From Bacillota bacterium (GTDB taxonomy: Bacteria; Bacillota; Clostridia; Christensenellales; UMGS416): a stretch of DNA of 64,000 bases. Where the stretch lies: the NCBI GenBank assembly GCA_023435705.1, contig JAEYRH010000003.1, forward strand, positions 1 to 64,000, given 5' to 3'. The position numbers and the translations under genes are program-made. Below are positions 17,540-26,549 of the stretch, in pieces; the first letter of the stretch is position 1, and the number at the start of each line of letters is the position of its first letter. The notes beneath the pieces are model-generated. The model was not told the origin of the DNA, did not search any database, and was given only the letters and a program-made list of their open reading frames with translations.

Positions 17540-18242
17540 TGGCTGCCTCCGAGGCCTTTTTGTCCAGCACCTGCTCGGCAGAGGATTTGCGCAGATAGAT
17601 GGGCAGCAGGTCCGCGGGGTCCATCGTTTGCCCCGCAAGGAGTCTTTTCCATGCCAAGTGAGCCGCCGCGCCGGAGCGCTGCAGCATAAGATGCACCGGC
17701 GCAAACCGCGCCTGATCACCCAGTGCTTCCGCAATGGCAGCCTTGTGGGGGGCCACGCCGTCGCCGCAAAACATGATTGCCTGAGCTCCGGCAACAGCCG
17801 GATGAGCCAGTAATCCGTCCAGCGCCAGCGGGGTGGGGGCGAGCAGTTCATTCTGGTTTCCGTCGTAAAGCGCACAATACACCTGGTCGCGGCGGGCATC
17901 CAGGATTGGTGCGATCACACCAGCATATCCAGGGAACCCTGCTGCCAGCACTTCCAATGTATTCACAGCGATCACTGCTTTGCCCAGCGCCTCAGCCATT
18001 CCCTTGGCAGTGGCCACTCCAATGCGCACGCCGGTGAAGGAGCCGGGCCCCGCCACAACCGCGATGGCGTCCAGATCTCCAGGCTGCCAACCGGCCAACC
18101 GGAAGCATTGATCCACCAGAGGCATCAGCCGCTCAGAATGGGTGAGCCCCGAGTTAAGATTTGCTTCGCAGACCAGCATGCCGTCTTCCATTAACGCCGC
18201 GCCCGCAATCTTCGTGGAAGTGTCCAGTGCCAACAGTTTCAT
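17529..18242 (-). CDS. tsaB: tRNA t6A biosynthesis protein TsaB
   Basis: The 237-residue ASKHA-fold protein is the scaffold partner of TsaD in making N6-threonylcarbamoyl-adenosine at tRNA position 37. It shows LALDTSTKIAGAAL at the start and GPGSFTGVRIGVATAKG in the middle. It overlaps tsaE by four bases (ATGA) and rimI by 11. Confidence 0.93.
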   Translation of the reverse strand: MKLLALDTSTKIAGAALMEDGMLVCEANLNSGLTHSERLMPLVDQCFRLAGWQPGDLDAIAVVAGPGSFTGVRIGVATAKGMAEALGKAVIAVNTLEVLAAGFPGYAGVIAPILDARRDQVYCALYDGNQNELLAPTPLALDGLLAHPAVAGAQAIMFCGDGVAPHKAAIAEALGDQARFAPVHLMLQRSGAAAHLAWKRLLAGQTMDPADLLPIYLRKSSAEQVLDKKASEAANGR

Positions 18243-18691
18243 ATCTTCAAACCCTCTAGTAGTGCTTCATACCTGCGGCCTCTTGCCGCAACCGTAATTT
18301 GCCTCGCGTTCCCGTCTTCCACAAGCTCCAGCGTTACATCCAGCCGTTCTTCCGGCAGCAGGGAGCCTGCGTTGCCGGGCCACTCGATGGCGTTCACGGC
18401 GCCGCCATCCAGGTATTCCTCAAAGCCCATGTCCGCCAAGCCACCCTCATCCAGGCGGTAGAGGTCGAAATGGTTGAGGCCAGGGCTTCCGTGGTGCTCA
18501 TGCACCAGAGTGAACGTGGGGCTGGTCACCCGGCCAGCCACGCCAAGCCCCCGCGCCAACCCCCTTGTGAAAGCCGTCTTGCCTGCCCCCAGGCCGCCCC
18601 ACAGTGCCAGCACTGCGCCGGGAAACAAAGCCTTTGCAAGCGATTGGGCAAAGGCCTCGGTATCTTCCACGGTGCGGCTCAGGTATTGCAT
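18239..18691 (-). CDS. tsaE: tRNA t6A biosynthesis ATPase TsaE
   Basis: The 150-residue P-loop ATPase acts in the TsaBDE complex. It has Walker A GGLGAGKTAFTRG, the threonine/serine switch SPTFTLVHEH and the HFDLYRL and IEWPGN motifs of the family. It is the first gene of the tsaE-tsaB-rimI unit, just after ribU. Confidence 0.93.
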   Translation of the reverse strand: MQYLSRTVEDTEAFAQSLAKALFPGAVLALWGGLGAGKTAFTRGLARGLGVAGRVTSPTFTLVHEHHGSPGLNHFDLYRLDEGGLADMGFEEYLDGGAVNAIEWPGNAGSLLPEERLDVTLELVEDGNARQITVAARGRRYEALLEGLKI

Positions 18692-18701
18692 GCGGTCTCC
18701 G

Positions 18702-19313
18702 TCAGCGGTATTTGTGCAGGATGGGGGAGAGCGGCTTGTATAGCAGATATGTTATAGCACAGATTGCGATGGATTTGAATAGGTTGAAGGGCACTACAGC
18801 ATACAGGATGTAGGTCCAAACGCTGTCAATGGCCGGGTTGGCGACTGCAGCCAGCTGAATGATCGCATCGATCGGCATGAACTTCGAATACAGCGGGATT
18901 AACACATAATAGTTCATCAACGGCCCGGCCAGGAAAGACATCAAAGCCGCGCCCAGCGCCATACCCCACAGGGCGCCGGAACGCTTTGTGCTGCGCCGGT
19001 AAATAAACGCCGCGGGCATCACCAGGCACGCGCTCACCACGAAGTCGGCAATCTCGCCGACGCCGCCGGTGGTGGAGGCAGGCAAATAGAGCAGGTTTTT
19101 GATGAGAAGAATCGCAGCTCCTGCGACCGGGCCCAGCGCGAAGCCACCGATCAAGGCAGGGATGTTGCTGAAGTCAATCTTCAAAAATGATGGCAACAGT
19201 GGCAATGGCGTTTCTATAAACCGTAGAAGCGTCGCAATGGCTGCCAGCACGCCGGCTGTGGCGACCAATCGCAGTGTTTTGGATCGGGTGGTGCGGGTGT
19301 CTGTTGTACTCAT
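18702..19313 (-). CDS. ribU: riboflavin ECF transporter substrate-binding subunit RibU
   Basis: The 203-residue membrane protein has about six helices with the RibU-type stretches FSNIPALIGGFALGPVAG and GVGEIADFVVS. It binds riboflavin and needs the shared ECF energising module, which is not in this window. The ATG at 19313 follows AAGGAGG. The FMN riboswitch upstream on the same strand confirms the vitamin. It may share its transcript with tsaE, 11 bases on. Confidence 0.93.
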   Translation of the reverse strand: MSTTDTRTTRSKTLRLVATAGVLAAIATLLRFIETPLPLLPSFLKIDFSNIPALIGGFALGPVAGAAILLIKNLLYLPASTTGGVGEIADFVVSACLVMPAAFIYRRSTKRSGALWGMALGAALMSFLAGPLMNYYVLIPLYSKFMPIDAIIQLAAVANPAIDSVWTYILYAVVPFNLFKSIAICAITYLLYKPLSPILHKYR

Positions 19314-19324
19314 AATTCCTCCTT

Positions 19325-19356
19325 CAAAACAAAACGCCCCGGATTTCTCCGGGGCG
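19325..19356 (-). terminator. terminator of the FMN riboswitch expression platform
   Basis: On the minus strand CGCCCCGGA (19356-19348) pairs with TCCGGGGCG (19343-19335) over a GAAA loop, followed by TTTTGTTTTG. It lies between the aptamer and the ribU site, so FMN binding should stop transcription. Confidence 0.85.
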
Positions 19357-19380
19357 CAGAATGCGTTTGAATGCGCATTG

Positions 19381-19497
19381 GTATCTTTTCTCATCCAGAC
19401 TTTACTGTCGGCCCCGGAATCTCACCGGGTCAGTCCTGCATGCAGGAGTCGCGGGCTTTACCGCCGGTGGGGAATTTCACCCCGCCCCAAAGATACG
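19381..19497 (-). promoter_or_regulatory. FMN riboswitch (RFN element)
   Basis: The minus strand matches the RFN aptamer closely: GGGGCGGGGTGAAATTCCCC, ACCGGCGGTAAAGCCCGCGA, CCGGTGAGATTCCGGGGCCG, ACAGTAAAGTCTGGATGAGA. The closing stem pairs 19381-19388 with 19489-19496. It senses FMN and controls ribU by termination. A TATAAT lies just upstream on the same strand (about 19505-19510). Confidence 0.95.
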
Positions 19498-19649
19498 ATA
19501 TCATTATATTACGACGGGCAGATGGTTTTGTAAAGAGGTTTTTCCGTGCAGCATAACTCAATGAGCGCACATTAGTAGATTCCACTGTTTACCTGTCAAA
19601 ATAAATCTATTAAAATAGTCAACAAGAACTAGCAAGGGGGATAAGCAAG

Positions 19650-20270
19650 GTGGGTTCGCTGGAAAACCTGAGTGATTTATTGTCGGGCACGAAGCGAAGG
19701 TTCGCCACTATGAAGCTTGCGAAGTTCCTATCTCGAGTAAAACCTCCGTTGTGGATGAGGCGCAGTGATGGACTGATGGGTTTATACCATGAGCAGCAAA
19801 TGCTTCTCCGAAAAGGCAGTATTGTGATTGGCGTGATTGTTCAAGTGAACAAGCTGCTCTTTGAGCATGATCGATCTGACTGTCCGGCTTGTGTGCTTTA
19901 CAGCATTCATCCATATTTTCAAACGGAAAAAGGGATTTCGGAGTTACATCAAATTGCTCTTAGGGTGTATTCGCTAAAAGAGGGCGTGCGGGATGACAGT
20001 GAGGAAACCGCAATCGGCGAGTCGTTGGCAGATGAGGCCGGCAGATATTTCAAGATCAGGCTTCCGTATCATCTTACCAATGGGAGAGAGGTTTTTATGA
20101 CGGCGATCATGGTGCATAGGCAACTATTGCCGTTGCCGTTCCTTAGATCGGGGTGGTTTCCGCTCATCGTTTATCCGAAGAAATCAAAATTTGCTTTGAT
20201 TTGTCCTGCGGTGTTTTGGGATAAGGAACTGGTTAGGCTCTGGAGCATGGATCCCGAAGAATGGATCTAG
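19650..20270 (+). CDS. hypothetical protein, no family recognised
   Basis: This 206-residue protein starts with GTG behind AAGGGGG. It is soluble, with basic stretches (KRRFATMKLAKFLSRVKPP) and no signal peptide or clear motif. The ending PAVFWDKELVRLWSMDPEEW looks like a folded C-terminus. It lies alone between the divergent ribU region and the ribosomal leader. I do not recognise a function. Confidence 0.6.
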   Translation: MGSLENLSDLLSGTKRRFATMKLAKFLSRVKPPLWMRRSDGLMGLYHEQQMLLRKGSIVIGVIVQVNKLLFEHDRSDCPACVLYSIHPYFQTEKGISELHQIALRVYSLKEGVRDDSEETAIGESLADEAGRYFKIRLPYHLTNGREVFMTAIMVHRQLLPLPFLRSGWFPLIVYPKKSKFALICPAVFWDKELVRLWSMDPEEWI

Positions 20271-20541
20271 TAAGTCGATACACCCCTGATGAATGTTCCT
20301 CATCGTTTAAAATAAGTAGCCGTTGATGGCAGGATAGAAGCATGTTGATGTACGAAATAATGGCTTTATCGCAAGAAGATGAATAGTAGCCATGCGTGAG
20401 CATTTGAAGTAAAATGAAATCAAGCATCTTGCAGTTTTGATAATAGAGAGTTACAATATGCTCGCTCGCATGAGTTGGCGAATTGTAGTTGCCACTTTCT
20501 GGAAACACATTGATTTTCCCGCAATTTTACTCAAATTCTTC

Positions 20542-20570
20542 TTGCATTGTGCTTTTCCATGTTGTAATAT
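20542..20570 (+). promoter_or_regulatory. candidate promoter of the ribosomal operon
   Basis: TTGCAT (20542-20547), 17 bases, TAATAT (20565-20570); TATAAA overlaps at 20570. The rest of 20271-20541 shows no credible gene, only a weak minus-strand ORF of 91 codons at 20233-20508. Confidence 0.45.
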
Positions 20571-20580
20571 ATAAAAGCTG

Positions 20581-20740
20581 CCGTAAAAACGGGGTTGAAG
20601 CGGGAGATTGCCTGGCCGATTCCTTACGGATCAGGGGAACTTCCGTGGACCAAGTCCGCGGCAATCGGGCGACGGGTCAAACTCGCCGCAAAAAATATGG
20701 TGACGGCACACACGGCAGAGTGTATTTGGCCCGAGAATAA
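20581..20740 (+). promoter_or_regulatory. structured leader of rpsJ, candidate r-protein regulatory RNA
   Basis: GATTGCC (20606-20612) pairs with GGCAATC (20660-20666), enclosing the hairpin GTGGAC/GTCCGC (20645-20650 with 20654-20659). In other bacteria L4 binds the S10 leader to limit the operon. This leader's ligand is unknown; no T run is seen, so control would be at translation or by a protein. Confidence 0.45.
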
Positions 20741-20753
20741 GGAGGGAGCTTCA

Positions 20754-21062
20754 TTGCCTACGAAAAAGATCAGGATCAAGCTCAAGGCGTATGACCACAA
20801 CATCATCGACCAAAGCGCTGAGCGCATTGTGGATACCGCCAAGCGGACAGGCGCCGTTGTATCCGGGCCTATCCCGCTTCCCACGGAGAAAGAGATTGTC
20901 ACAATTCTGCGCGCGCCTCACAAATACAAGGATAGCCGCGAGCAGTTCGAGATCCGCACTCACAAGCGCCTCATCGACATTCTCGCTCCCAGCTCCAAAA
21001 CCGTTGACTCGTTGATGCGCCTGGACCTACCGGCCGGCGTTGACATCGAGATCAAGCTGTGA
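20754..21062 (+). CDS. rpsJ: 30S ribosomal protein S10
   Basis: The 102-residue protein starts with TTG (PTKKIRIKLKAYDHNIIDQS) behind GGAGGG. It is a head-domain protein that also serves NusB in antitermination. It opens the S10-spc-alpha superoperon. Confidence 0.97.
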   Translation: MPTKKIRIKLKAYDHNIIDQSAERIVDTAKRTGAVVSGPIPLPTEKEIVTILRAPHKYKDSREQFEIRTHKRLIDILAPSSKTVDSLMRLDLPAGVDIEIKL

Positions 21063-21081
21063 GCCGCAGGAGGACAGAGAT

Positions 21082-21711
21082 ATGAAGAAAGGCATCATTG
21101 GCAGAAAAATTGGCATGACCCAGCTGTTCCTGGCCGATGGCCGCGCCATTGGCGTGACCGTGATCGAGGCCGGCCCCTGCAGTGTTGTGCGCAAAAAGAC
21201 GATGGAAAGCGACGGCTATGAGGCCGTGTGCGTGGGCTTCGGCGAGGTCCGCGAGAAGCTCGTGAACCAGCCCAAGGCCGGCGAGTTCAAGAAGGCCGGC
21301 CTGGAAGCCACCCGTTTCCAGCGTGAGCTCAGGCTTGAGAATTCCACCAGCTTTGAAGTTGGTCAGCAGATCAAGGCAGATATGTTTGCCACCGGTGACA
21401 TCGTCGATGTCAGTGGTATCACAAAGGGCCACGGTTTCTCCGGCACCGTCAAGCGCTGGAACACCAAGATCGGTCCCAAGCAACACGGCTCCAAGTACCA
21501 CAGGGGCCCCGGCTCCATGGGTGCCAACACCAGCCCCGGCCGCGTGTTTAAAAACAAGCGCCTGCCAGGCCACTATGGTGTGGAGAACGTCACGATCCAG
21601 AACCTCGAGGTCGTCAAGGTGGACGCTGAGAGGAACTTCATCATGATCAAAGGCGCGGTTCCCGGCGCCAAGGGCGCGCTGCTTGTTGTACGCGACGCCG
21701 TCAAGAAGTAG
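21082..21711 (+). CDS. rplC: 50S ribosomal protein L3
   Basis: The 209-residue L3 (MKKGIIGRKIGMTQLF) carries the long central loop with KHGSKYHRGPGSMGANTSPG that reaches the peptidyl-transferase centre. The ATG at 21082 follows AGGAGG; an earlier in-frame ATG at 21040 lies inside rpsJ and is rejected. Confidence 0.97.
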   Translation: MKKGIIGRKIGMTQLFLADGRAIGVTVIEAGPCSVVRKKTMESDGYEAVCVGFGEVREKLVNQPKAGEFKKAGLEATRFQRELRLENSTSFEVGQQIKADMFATGDIVDVSGITKGHGFSGTVKRWNTKIGPKQHGSKYHRGPGSMGANTSPGRVFKNKRLPGHYGVENVTIQNLEVVKVDAERNFIMIKGAVPGAKGALLVVRDAVKK

Positions 21712-21728
21712 CGGTAAGGAGGAAGAAG

Positions 21729-22355
21729 ATGCCTACTGTAAGTGTTTATAGTATAGAGGGCAAACAGGTCGGCTCGATGGAGCTCTCCGAAGCCGTGTTC
21801 GGCCTCACGCCCCACCAGAGCGCCATGCACCAGGTCATCGTGGCCCAGCTGGCCGCCAAGCGCCAGGGCACGCAGAGCGCCCTGACCCGCACGGAAGTCT
21901 CCGGCGGCGGCAAGAAGCCCTGGAGGCAGAAGGGCACCGGTCGTGCCCGCCAGGGTTCCACCCGCGCCCCGCAGTGGAGGCATGGCGGCATGGTGTTCGC
22001 CGTGAAGCCCCGTGATTACACGATGAAGGTCAACAAAAAGGTTCGCAGGCTGGCAATGCTTTCTGCCTTGTCCAGCAAGGTGCAGGACAACCAGCTGATC
22101 ATTCTTGACACCTTGGCTCTTGAGAAGGGCAAAACCGCTGAGATGAAGGGCTTGCTGAAAGCCCTCGGCGTGTGCGGCAAGGCATTGGTTGTGACTCTCG
22201 GTGTGGACGGTAACGTTCGCCGCGCCATCTCCAACCTGCCCGAGGTGTATGCAGCCCAGTGGAACACACTGAATGTGTATGACATCATGAACTATGACAA
22301 GTTCATTATCACCCGTGACGCCGTCGCCAAGGTTGAGGAGGTGTACGCAGGATGA
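21729..22355 (+). CDS. rplD: 50S ribosomal protein L4
   Basis: The 208-residue L4 has the extended loop GGGKKPWRQKGTGRARQGS that lines the exit tunnel. In several bacteria it also represses its own operon. Its stop overlaps the rplW start (ATGA). Confidence 0.97.
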   Translation: MPTVSVYSIEGKQVGSMELSEAVFGLTPHQSAMHQVIVAQLAAKRQGTQSALTRTEVSGGGKKPWRQKGTGRARQGSTRAPQWRHGGMVFAVKPRDYTMKVNKKVRRLAMLSALSSKVQDNQLIILDTLALEKGKTAEMKGLLKALGVCGKALVVTLGVDGNVRRAISNLPEVYAAQWNTLNVYDIMNYDKFIITRDAVAKVEEVYAG

Positions 22356-22648
22356 ATAGTCATCACGACATCATCATCCGCCCGGTGCTGACCGAGCGCA
22401 GCTATGAAAACATGGCCAACAAGAAGTACACGTTTATCGTGGCTCCCGATGCCAACAAGTATCAGATCAAAGCGGCTGTCGAGCAGGCGTTCGGCGTCAA
22501 GGTTGCCCAGGTCAACACCCTGAACCGCAAAGGCTCCATGAAAAGAATGGGCAAGACTCAGGGCATGACCAGCGATACCAAGCGCGCCGTTGTCAAGCTC
22601 GCCGAAGACAGCAAGGGCATCGAATTCTTCGAGGGCATGGCCCAGTAG
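22352..22648 (+). CDS. rplW: 50S ribosomal protein L23
   Basis: The 98-residue protein (IIIRPVLTERSYENM) lies at the tunnel exit and docks trigger factor and SRP. Translation is coupled to rplD through the four-base overlap. Confidence 0.97.
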   Translation: MNSHHDIIIRPVLTERSYENMANKKYTFIVAPDANKYQIKAAVEQAFGVKVAQVNTLNRKGSMKRMGKTQGMTSDTKRAVVKLAEDSKGIEFFEGMAQ

Positions 22649-22668
22649 GGATAAGGGGGTAAACCGTA

Positions 22669-23502
22669 ATGCCGAACAGGAAGTATAAACCGACATCGTC
22701 GGCCCGCCGCTTTATGACGGTGTCGACGTTTGAGGAAGTGACCTGCACCACGCCGGAAAAGTCGCTGCTTGAGAACCTCGAGCGCCGCGCCGGCCGTAAC
22801 TTCCAGGGCAAGATCACCGTCCGTCACCGCGGCGGCCAGGTCCGCAGGAAGTATCGCATCATTGATTTCAAGCGCAATAAGGACACAGTGCCCGCCACGG
22901 TGGCCACGATCGAATACGATCCCAACCGCAGCGCGCTGATCGCCCTTCTGAACTATGCCGATGGTGAGAAGCGCTACATCCTGGCTCCTTTGGGCCTTAA
23001 GGTGGGCGACACCGTGGTGTCCGGCCCCCAGGCCGACATCAAGCCCGGCAACGCCCTGCCGATCGCCAACATCCCGCTGGGCACAATGGTGCACAATGTG
23101 GAGCTGGTGCCGGGCAAGGGTGGCCAGATGGCCCGCTCCGCCGGCAACGCCGCGCAGCTGATGGCCAAGGAAGGCAAATGGGCCCAGCTCAGGCTGCCTT
23201 CCGGTGAAATCCGTATGGTGAGCCTGGACTGCAAAGCCACCATCGGTCAGGTTGGCAACATCGACCATGAGAATATCTCACTGGGTAAGGCCGGCCGCAA
23301 GCGCCATATGGGCTTCCGGCCCACCGTCCGCGGTGTTGTGATGAACCCCAACGACCACCCCCACGGCGGCGGCGAGGGCAAGAGCCCGATCGGCATGCCG
23401 GGGCCGGTCACCCCATGGGGCAAGCCCACGCTGGGTCACAAGACCCGCAAGAAGTCCAACCCCACCAGCAAGTACATTCTCAAGCGCCGCAACAGCAAGT
23501 AA
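22669..23502 (+). CDS. rplB: 50S ribosomal protein L2
   Basis: The 277-residue L2 includes the C-terminal signature MNPNDHPHGGGEGKSPIGMP near the peptidyl-transferase centre. Length is standard. Confidence 0.98.
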   Translation: MPNRKYKPTSSARRFMTVSTFEEVTCTTPEKSLLENLERRAGRNFQGKITVRHRGGQVRRKYRIIDFKRNKDTVPATVATIEYDPNRSALIALLNYADGEKRYILAPLGLKVGDTVVSGPQADIKPGNALPIANIPLGTMVHNVELVPGKGGQMARSAGNAAQLMAKEGKWAQLRLPSGEIRMVSLDCKATIGQVGNIDHENISLGKAGRKRHMGFRPTVRGVVMNPNDHPHGGGEGKSPIGMPGPVTPWGKPTLGHKTRKKSNPTSKYILKRRNSK

Positions 23503-23514
23503 GGAGGTCACAGC

Positions 23515-23793
23515 ATGAGCAGATCCATCAAGAAAGGCCCTTATGTCTTTGACCGCCTTCTGAAAAAGGTTGTCGAGATGAATAAGAGGAACGAGAAGCA
23601 GGTTGTGAAGACCTGGTCCCGCGCCTCCACGATCTTCCCGGATTTTGTCGGCCATACGATCGCCGTTTATGACGGCCGCAAGCATGTGCCGGTGTATGTC
23701 ACCGAGGATATGGTCGGCCACAAGCTCGGGGAATTTGCGCCCACGCGCACCTTCCGCGGCCACGCCGGCGAAAAATCCACCTCTGCCAAATAA
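23515..23793 (+). CDS. rpsS: 30S ribosomal protein S19
   Basis: The 92-residue protein begins SRSIKKGPYVFDRLL and ends with the GHKLGEFAPTRTF signature. It forms the head with S13. Confidence 0.98.
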   Translation: MSRSIKKGPYVFDRLLKKVVEMNKRNEKQVVKTWSRASTIFPDFVGHTIAVYDGRKHVPVYVTEDMVGHKLGEFAPTRTFRGHAGEKSTSAK

Positions 23794-23805
23794 GGAGGAC
23801 CCAGC

Positions 23806-24210
23806 ATGTCAACCAGAATGAAGCAGAAGGCCGCCGCGCGCAGGGAGAACGCTGACAAGCGTCCCCACGCCCACGCCCGTTATATCCGCGTTTCCTCCAG
23901 CAAAGTCGCCATTGTGCTGGACCTGATCCGCGGCAAGCAGGTGGACGAAGCGCTGAGCATCCTGAAATTCACCCCCAAGGCCTCCAGCCCTGTGGTGATC
24001 AAGCTTTTGAACTCGGCTGTTGCCAATGCCGAGAACAACCTTGAGATGGATCGCAAGGAGCTCTATGTGGCTGAAACTTATGCCAACCAGGGCCCCACGC
24101 TGAAAAGGGTGCGCCCCCGCTCACGCGGTATGGCCAACCCCATCCTCAAGCGCACAAGCCATATCACCGTGATACTTGACCGTATCGGCAGCAAAGAGGA
24201 GGCAAACTAA
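23806..24210 (+). CDS. rplV: 50S ribosomal protein L22
   Basis: The 134-residue L22 has about 20 extra basic N-terminal residues (KQKAAARRENADKRPHA) before the usual ARYIRVSSSK start. The tunnel hairpin RVRPRSRGMANPILKRTSHI is intact. Its stop shares one base with rpsC. Confidence 0.97.
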   Translation: MSTRMKQKAAARRENADKRPHAHARYIRVSSSKVAIVLDLIRGKQVDEALSILKFTPKASSPVVIKLLNSAVANAENNLEMDRKELYVAETYANQGPTLKRVRPRSRGMANPILKRTSHITVILDRIGSKEEAN

Positions 24211-24875
24211 TGGGCCATAAAGTACATCCCCACGGAGCCCGCGTAGGCGTGATCAAGGATTGGGACACCCATTGGTACGCGGATAAGAAGAACTTCGCAA
24301 ATTTCCTGATCGAGGACAACCAGATCCGGAAATTCATTAAGGACAAGCTCTTCGCCGCCGGTGTTTCCCGCATTGAGATTGATCGCGCTGCCAATAAGAT
24401 TACGATCAACGTGCATACGGGCAAGCCTGGCATGGTGATCGGCAAGGGTGGCACAGGCACCGAGGGCCTGAAAGCTGAGATTGAGAAGATGACCGGTAAA
24501 GCCGTGCATGTGAATATCATTGAGATTCGCAGCATGGATCTGGACGCTCAGCTTGTGGCGGAAAACGTCGCCAGCCAGATTGAGCGCCGCATCAGCTTCC
24601 GTCGTGCAATGAAGCAAGTGATTGGCCGCACGATGAAGATGGGTGCCAAGGGCATCAAGACGATGGTGTCTGGCCGACTGAACGGTGCCGACATCGCCCG
24701 CCGCGAGGGCTACCGCGAAGGCAGCATCCCGCTGCAGACGCTCCGCGCAGATATTGATTTCGGTTTCGCAGAAGCCAAGACAACCTACGGGCGCATCGGC
24801 TGCAAGATCTGGATTTATAAGGGCGAAGTGATGCCCAAGAAGAAGGTTGCGAAACCTCAAGAGGGAGGGAAGTAA
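24210..24875 (+). CDS. rpsC: 30S ribosomal protein S3
   Basis: The 221-residue S3 begins GHKVHPHGARVGV, contains a KH domain with loop GMVIGKGG, and ends in a basic lysine-rich tail. It binds mRNA at the entry channel. Confidence 0.98.
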   Translation: MGHKVHPHGARVGVIKDWDTHWYADKKNFANFLIEDNQIRKFIKDKLFAAGVSRIEIDRAANKITINVHTGKPGMVIGKGGTGTEGLKAEIEKMTGKAVHVNIIEIRSMDLDAQLVAENVASQIERRISFRRAMKQVIGRTMKMGAKGIKTMVSGRLNGADIARREGYREGSIPLQTLRADIDFGFAEAKTTYGRIGCKIWIYKGEVMPKKKVAKPQEGGK

Positions 24876-24878
24876 GCC

Positions 24879-25334
24879 ATGTTGATGCCCAAAAGGGTTA
24901 AACACAGAAAGGTGCAGCGCGGGCGCATGAGGGGCCACGCCACCCGCGGAAACTTCCTGGCCTATGGTGAATACGGCCTGATGGCGACGGAAGCCTGCTG
25001 GATCACCGCCAATCAGCTGGAAGCTGCCCGCTCCACGATCGCTCGCTACACCAAACGTGGCGGCAAGATCTGGATCAAGATTTTCCCCGACAAGCCCATT
25101 ACGAAGAAGCCTGCCGAGACCCGCATGGGCGGCGGCAAGGGCGCTCCGGAATATTGGGTGGCCGTGGTCAAACCCGACCGCGTGCTCTTCGAGATCGCCG
25201 GCGTGGATAAGGAAATTGCACGAGAAGCCATGAAGCTGGCCGCCCACAAGCTGCCGCTGAAGTGCAAGTTCGTGACCCGCGAGGACTTTGAAAAGGGCTC
25301 CGTGCCCGCAGAAACGGGTGGTGAGGACCAGTGA
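24879..25334 (+). CDS. rplP: 50S ribosomal protein L16
   Basis: The 151-residue L16 (MLMPKRVKHRKVQRGRMRG) is slightly longer than usual at its C-terminus. It contacts tRNA in the A site. It overlaps the rpmC GTG by four bases. Confidence 0.98.
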   Translation: MLMPKRVKHRKVQRGRMRGHATRGNFLAYGEYGLMATEACWITANQLEAARSTIARYTKRGGKIWIKIFPDKPITKKPAETRMGGGKGAPEYWVAVVKPDRVLFEIAGVDKEIAREAMKLAAHKLPLKCKFVTREDFEKGSVPAETGGEDQ

Positions 25335-25534
25335 AGACCGATAAGATCAGGGATTTAACCCCCCAGGAATTGAATGACCGGATTGCCGAGTTGAAGGGCG
25401 AGCTGTTTAACCTCAGGTTCCAGCAGGCCACTGGCCAGCTCCAGAACCCCATCAGGCTGAAGCAGTGCAAGAAGGACATCGCCCAGCTCAAGACGATCGC
25501 GCGCGAGCGCGAGCTCGGCCTGAAACGGGCCTGA
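25331..25534 (+). CDS. rpmC: 50S ribosomal protein L29
   Basis: The 67-residue helical hairpin starts with GTG (KTDKIRDLTPQELNDRIAEL) inside the rplP stop. It sits by L23 at the tunnel exit. Confidence 0.97.
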   Translation: MKTDKIRDLTPQELNDRIAELKGELFNLRFQQATGQLQNPIRLKQCKKDIAQLKTIARERELGLKRA

Positions 25535-25547
25535 GGGAGGAATGGCA

Positions 25548-25805
25548 ATGGAACAGAGGAATTTCCGTAAGGAACGCACCGGCACCGTGGTGTCTGACAA
25601 AATGGACAAGACCGTTGTGGTTGCGATTACCAACAAGGTCAAGCATCCACTGTATGGCAAAACCGTCAACCACACCAAGAAGTTTAAAGCCCACGACGAA
25701 ACCAATGAGTGCGGCATCGGAGATGTTGTCCGCATCATGGAGACCAGGCCCCTGTCCAAGGACAAGCGCTGGCGTGTCGTGGAGATCGTAGAAAAGGCCA
25801 AGTAA
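25548..25805 (+). CDS. rpsQ: 30S ribosomal protein S17
   Basis: The 85-residue OB-fold protein starts at the ATG at 25548, seven bases after GGGAGG. The in-frame ATG at 25542 is too close to that site. It has KMDKTVVVAI and the usual GDVVRIMETRPLSK stretch. Confidence 0.96.
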   Translation: MEQRNFRKERTGTVVSDKMDKTVVVAITNKVKHPLYGKTVNHTKKFKAHDETNECGIGDVVRIMETRPLSKDKRWRVVEIVEKAK

Positions 25806-25829
25806 CGCCGCGAAGGAGGAGACTCAGCC

Positions 25830-26198
25830 ATGATCCAGTTGCAAACCCGGCTTAAAGTCGCCGACAACACCGGCGCGAAGGAAATCATGTGCATCAAGGT
25901 GCTCGGTGGCTCTTTGAGACGCTCGGGCAACATTGGCGATGTGATCATCGCATCGGTGAAAACCGCCACGCCCGGTGGCGTGGTAAAGAAGGCCGAAGTC
26001 GTGCGCGCCGTCATCGTGCGCAGCAAGAGCGGTATGAGGCGGCCAGATGGCTCCTATATCCGCTTTGACGACAACGCGGCCGTCATCATTGACACGCAGA
26101 AGCAGCCGCGCGGCACCCGCATCTTCGGGCCCGTGGCCCGTGAACTCAGGGAAAAGGATTACATGAGAATCGTCTCCCTGGCGCCTGAAGTGCTGTAA
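25830..26198 (+). CDS. rplN: 50S ribosomal protein L14
   Basis: The 122-residue L14 (MIQLQTRLKVADNTGAKE) has the expected length and the GTRIFGPVARELR end. RsfS would bind it in silencing. Confidence 0.98.
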   Translation: MIQLQTRLKVADNTGAKEIMCIKVLGGSLRRSGNIGDVIIASVKTATPGGVVKKAEVVRAVIVRSKSGMRRPDGSYIRFDDNAAVIIDTQKQPRGTRIFGPVARELREKDYMRIVSLAPEVL

Positions 26199-26212
26199 GG
26201 GAGGAATCGGAA

Positions 26213-26530
26213 ATGAAGCTTCATGTCAAGAAAAACGACACTGTCGTCGTGATCTCCGGCAAAGACGAAGGCAAGAAGGGCAAGATCATCGGTGCGCTTC
26301 CTTCCGAGGGCAAGGTGCTTGTGGAAGGTGTCAACATGCTCACCCGCCATGTCAAGCCCCGGAGCCGCACCCAGGTCGGCGGCATCATCAAGCAGGAAGG
26401 CGCCATCGCCGCCTCCAAGGTAATGCTGTATTGCTCCAAGTGCGACCGGCCTGTGAGGGTCAGGCACCAGATTCTGCCGGATGGCACGAAGGTCCGCGCC
26501 TGCGCCAAGTGCTCGGAAGTGCTGGACTAA
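26213..26530 (+). CDS. rplX: 50S ribosomal protein L24, zinc-ribbon form
   Basis: The 105-residue KOW protein (VISGKDEGKKGKIIG) has a C-terminal pair of CxxC motifs (CSKC and CAKC), a probable zinc site. It starts assembly of the large subunit. Confidence 0.97.
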   Translation: MKLHVKKNDTVVVISGKDEGKKGKIIGALPSEGKVLVEGVNMLTRHVKPRSRTQVGGIIKQEGAIAASKVMLYCSKCDRPVRVRHQILPDGTKVRACAKCSEVLD

Positions 26531-26549
26531 GGCAAGGAGGAAGGAACCC

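Noticed and set aside
20233..20508. 91-codon minus-strand ORF
   Set aside because: No clear ribosome binding site or family; overlaps the end of the gene at 19650.
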